Shown piece after piece: positions 5,239 to 6,203 of a stretch of 6,203 nt of DNA; position 1 is the stretch's first letter; every line of letters begins with the position of its first letter. The position numbers and the translations under genes are program-made. The notes under the pieces were generated by a model. The model was not told where the DNA came from. It made no database searches and saw nothing but the letters and a program-made list of their open reading frames with translations. The DNA is from Alphaproteobacteria bacterium UBA7371 (lineage in GTDB: Bacteria; Pseudomonadota; Alphaproteobacteria; UBA8317), in assembly GCA_002469865.1 (NCBI GenBank), contig DKOD01000013.1, forward strand, positions 1 to 6,203, in the 5' to 3' direction.

Positions 5239-6203
5239 ATGAATTGGAGCCCATTTAAAAGCCTACATCGGGATATTTATTTTGTGTCCTGGGAGCTTTT
5301 TAAAATCATGATTCCCACCTTGTTGGTGGTGAAGCTATTTGACATGGCCGGTGGTGTTGCAGCCTTGGCATGGGCCATGGGCCCAGCCATGCAGCTCATT
5401 GGGCTGCCCGATGATACCTCAATTGTGTTGACGACCATCATGCTGACCAATGTTTATGCAGGGTTCATCATCATGGCGGGGATGGAAAGCCTCACTGAAT
5501 TGACCATGGCCCAGGCCACATCAATCGCGATATTTTTGCTGATCGCGCATGGTTTGCCTGTCGAGTGCATGATTACCAGAAGGGCCGGGGTTCGATTAAG
5601 GGTCATGGTGCCATTCCGGATTGTGATGGCATTCTTGGCCGCGGGGCTTGTCCATTGGATCGCGACACCCCTTGGCATCATGCAGGATCCTGCGGCCATT
5701 CAACTACCAGCCATGGATTCTGACCCAACATTGCTTGGTTGGTTGGTCGACCAAACCCTGGGCCTGATTTTTATCCAAGCAATCATTATTGTCTTGCTGG
5801 CCTTTTTGGCATTGCTGAAAGTCATCGGGGTGGAGCGGCTTATCAAGATTGCACTTACTCCTTTTTTGAAGATGCTTGGCATTGGTGCGGATGCTTCCAC
5901 CATTGCTGTTGTGGGGATCACCTTGGGGATTTCTTTTGGTGGTGGATTGATGATCAAGGAAGTTGATCGAGGCCAAATACCCCAAAAAGACATTTTTCTG
6001 GTGGTGATGCTTATGGGTCTTCTTCACAGTATTATAGAAGATACGTCCATCGCCATGCTTTTGGGCCCAAGCTTGATCATCATCCTGATCGGTCGTGTTG
6101 TCTTCAGCATCTTGGTAATGCTGCTTGTGAAATGGCTTGTGCTTGGCCGTACAGAGTATTTCTGGAAGAAATATCTCGTGAATGAGCTGGCGGTTGCGCA
6201 AAG
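5239..6203 (+). CDS. Gate-family (nucleoside-recognition domain) membrane protein, partial at the right edge
   Basis: An open frame from ATG 5239 runs without a stop to the window end (321 full codons seen; the C-terminus lies outside). It encodes a polytopic membrane protein with hydrophobic segments at about 22-48, 62-80, 92-106, 124-145, 168-194, 221-236, 252-262 and 272-301. The block SFGGGLMIKEVDRGQIPQKD (232-251) followed by MLMGLLHSIIEDT (257-269) is typical of proteins annotated as nucleoside-recognition or Gate domain proteins, whose substrate is mostly undetermined. Members of this type are around 300-330 residues, so little is likely missing. The start has a weak AAGG site (5226-5229) 9 nt upstream, and an in-frame stop at 5191-5193 limits any extension. 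It follows an 81-nt gap after the small exported protein. No link to secretion is known, so it probably belongs to the neighbouring chromosome rather than to the type IVB cluster. Confidence 0.8.
   Translation, partial: MNWSPFKSLHRDIYFVSWELFKIMIPTLLVVKLFDMAGGVAALAWAMGPAMQLIGLPDDTSIVLTTIMLTNVYAGFIIMAGMESLTELTMAQATSIAIFLLIAHGLPVECMITRRAGVRLRVMVPFRIVMAFLAAGLVHWIATPLGIMQDPAAIQLPAMDSDPTLLGWLVDQTLGLIFIQAIIIVLLAFLALLKVIGVERLIKIALTPFLKMLGIGADASTIAVVGITLGISFGGGLMIKEVDRGQIPQKDIFLVVMLMGLLHSIIEDTSIAMLLGPSLIIILIGRVVFSILVMLLVKWLVLGRTEYFWKKYLVNELAVAQ

Noticed and set aside
5704..6201. A long open frame on the minus strand (165 residues)
   Set aside because: It lies opposite the Gate-family gene, whose + strand frame has membrane segments and recognisable motifs. 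The minus product is rich in His, Gln, Asn and Lys with no domain, as expected of an antisense shadow.
1..6203. CRISPR arrays, tRNA or rRNA genes, insertion sequences, integrase or attachment sites
   Set aside because: No regularly spaced repeats, cloverleaf or rRNA-like sequence, transposase or recombinase motifs were seen on either strand.

Overview
The window reads as proteobacterial DNA of roughly balanced GC content by eye. Genes are tightly packed, all visible genes lie on the + strand, and GTG/ATG starts overlap preceding stops. No 16S or other taxonomic marker is present. Alphaproteobacteria is a reasonable guess from gene content and codon choice (many GCC, GGC and TTG codons), but this is inference.

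Layout: positions 1-71 may hold the tail of an upstream gene (frame undecidable). A perfect stem-loop at 78-96 with a pyrimidine-rich tail then looks like a terminator. A cluster of five closely linked genes follows (185-4815): a sigma-70-family protein with a clear region 2 and a short, HTH-like C-terminus (185-817); a DotI/IcmL-like bitopic membrane protein (814-1455); a very short protein resembling only the C-terminal domain of DotM/IcmP (1446-1796); a DotL/IcmO-like type IV coupling ATPase with intact Walker A and B motifs (1799-3214); and a polytopic DotA/TraY-like membrane protein (3214-4815). The junctions are a GTGA overlap, a 10-nt overlap, a 2-nt gap and a TAATG overlap, so this is almost certainly one translationally coupled transcription unit. 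After a 60-nt gap comes a small exported protein with four cysteines (4876-5157), and then the start of a polytopic Gate-family (nucleoside-recognition) protein that runs off the right edge (5239 to 6203).

Biological reading: the cluster looks like part of a type IVB (Dot/Icm, IncI-like) secretion or conjugation apparatus, but in a reduced form. The DotL-like ATPase starts only 30 residues before its Walker A motif, so it has no N-terminal membrane anchor, and it ends without the long C-terminal extension used for effector-adaptor docking in Legionella. The DotM-like protein has no membrane segments. The DotA-like protein is about half the Legionella length. A dedicated sigma factor heads the operon and could control the unit. 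DotB, DotC, DotD, DotG and DotH homologues are not in the window and would have to lie elsewhere. The Gate-family gene is probably an unrelated neighbour.

Family assignments rest on motif and length comparison from memory. No database search was run.
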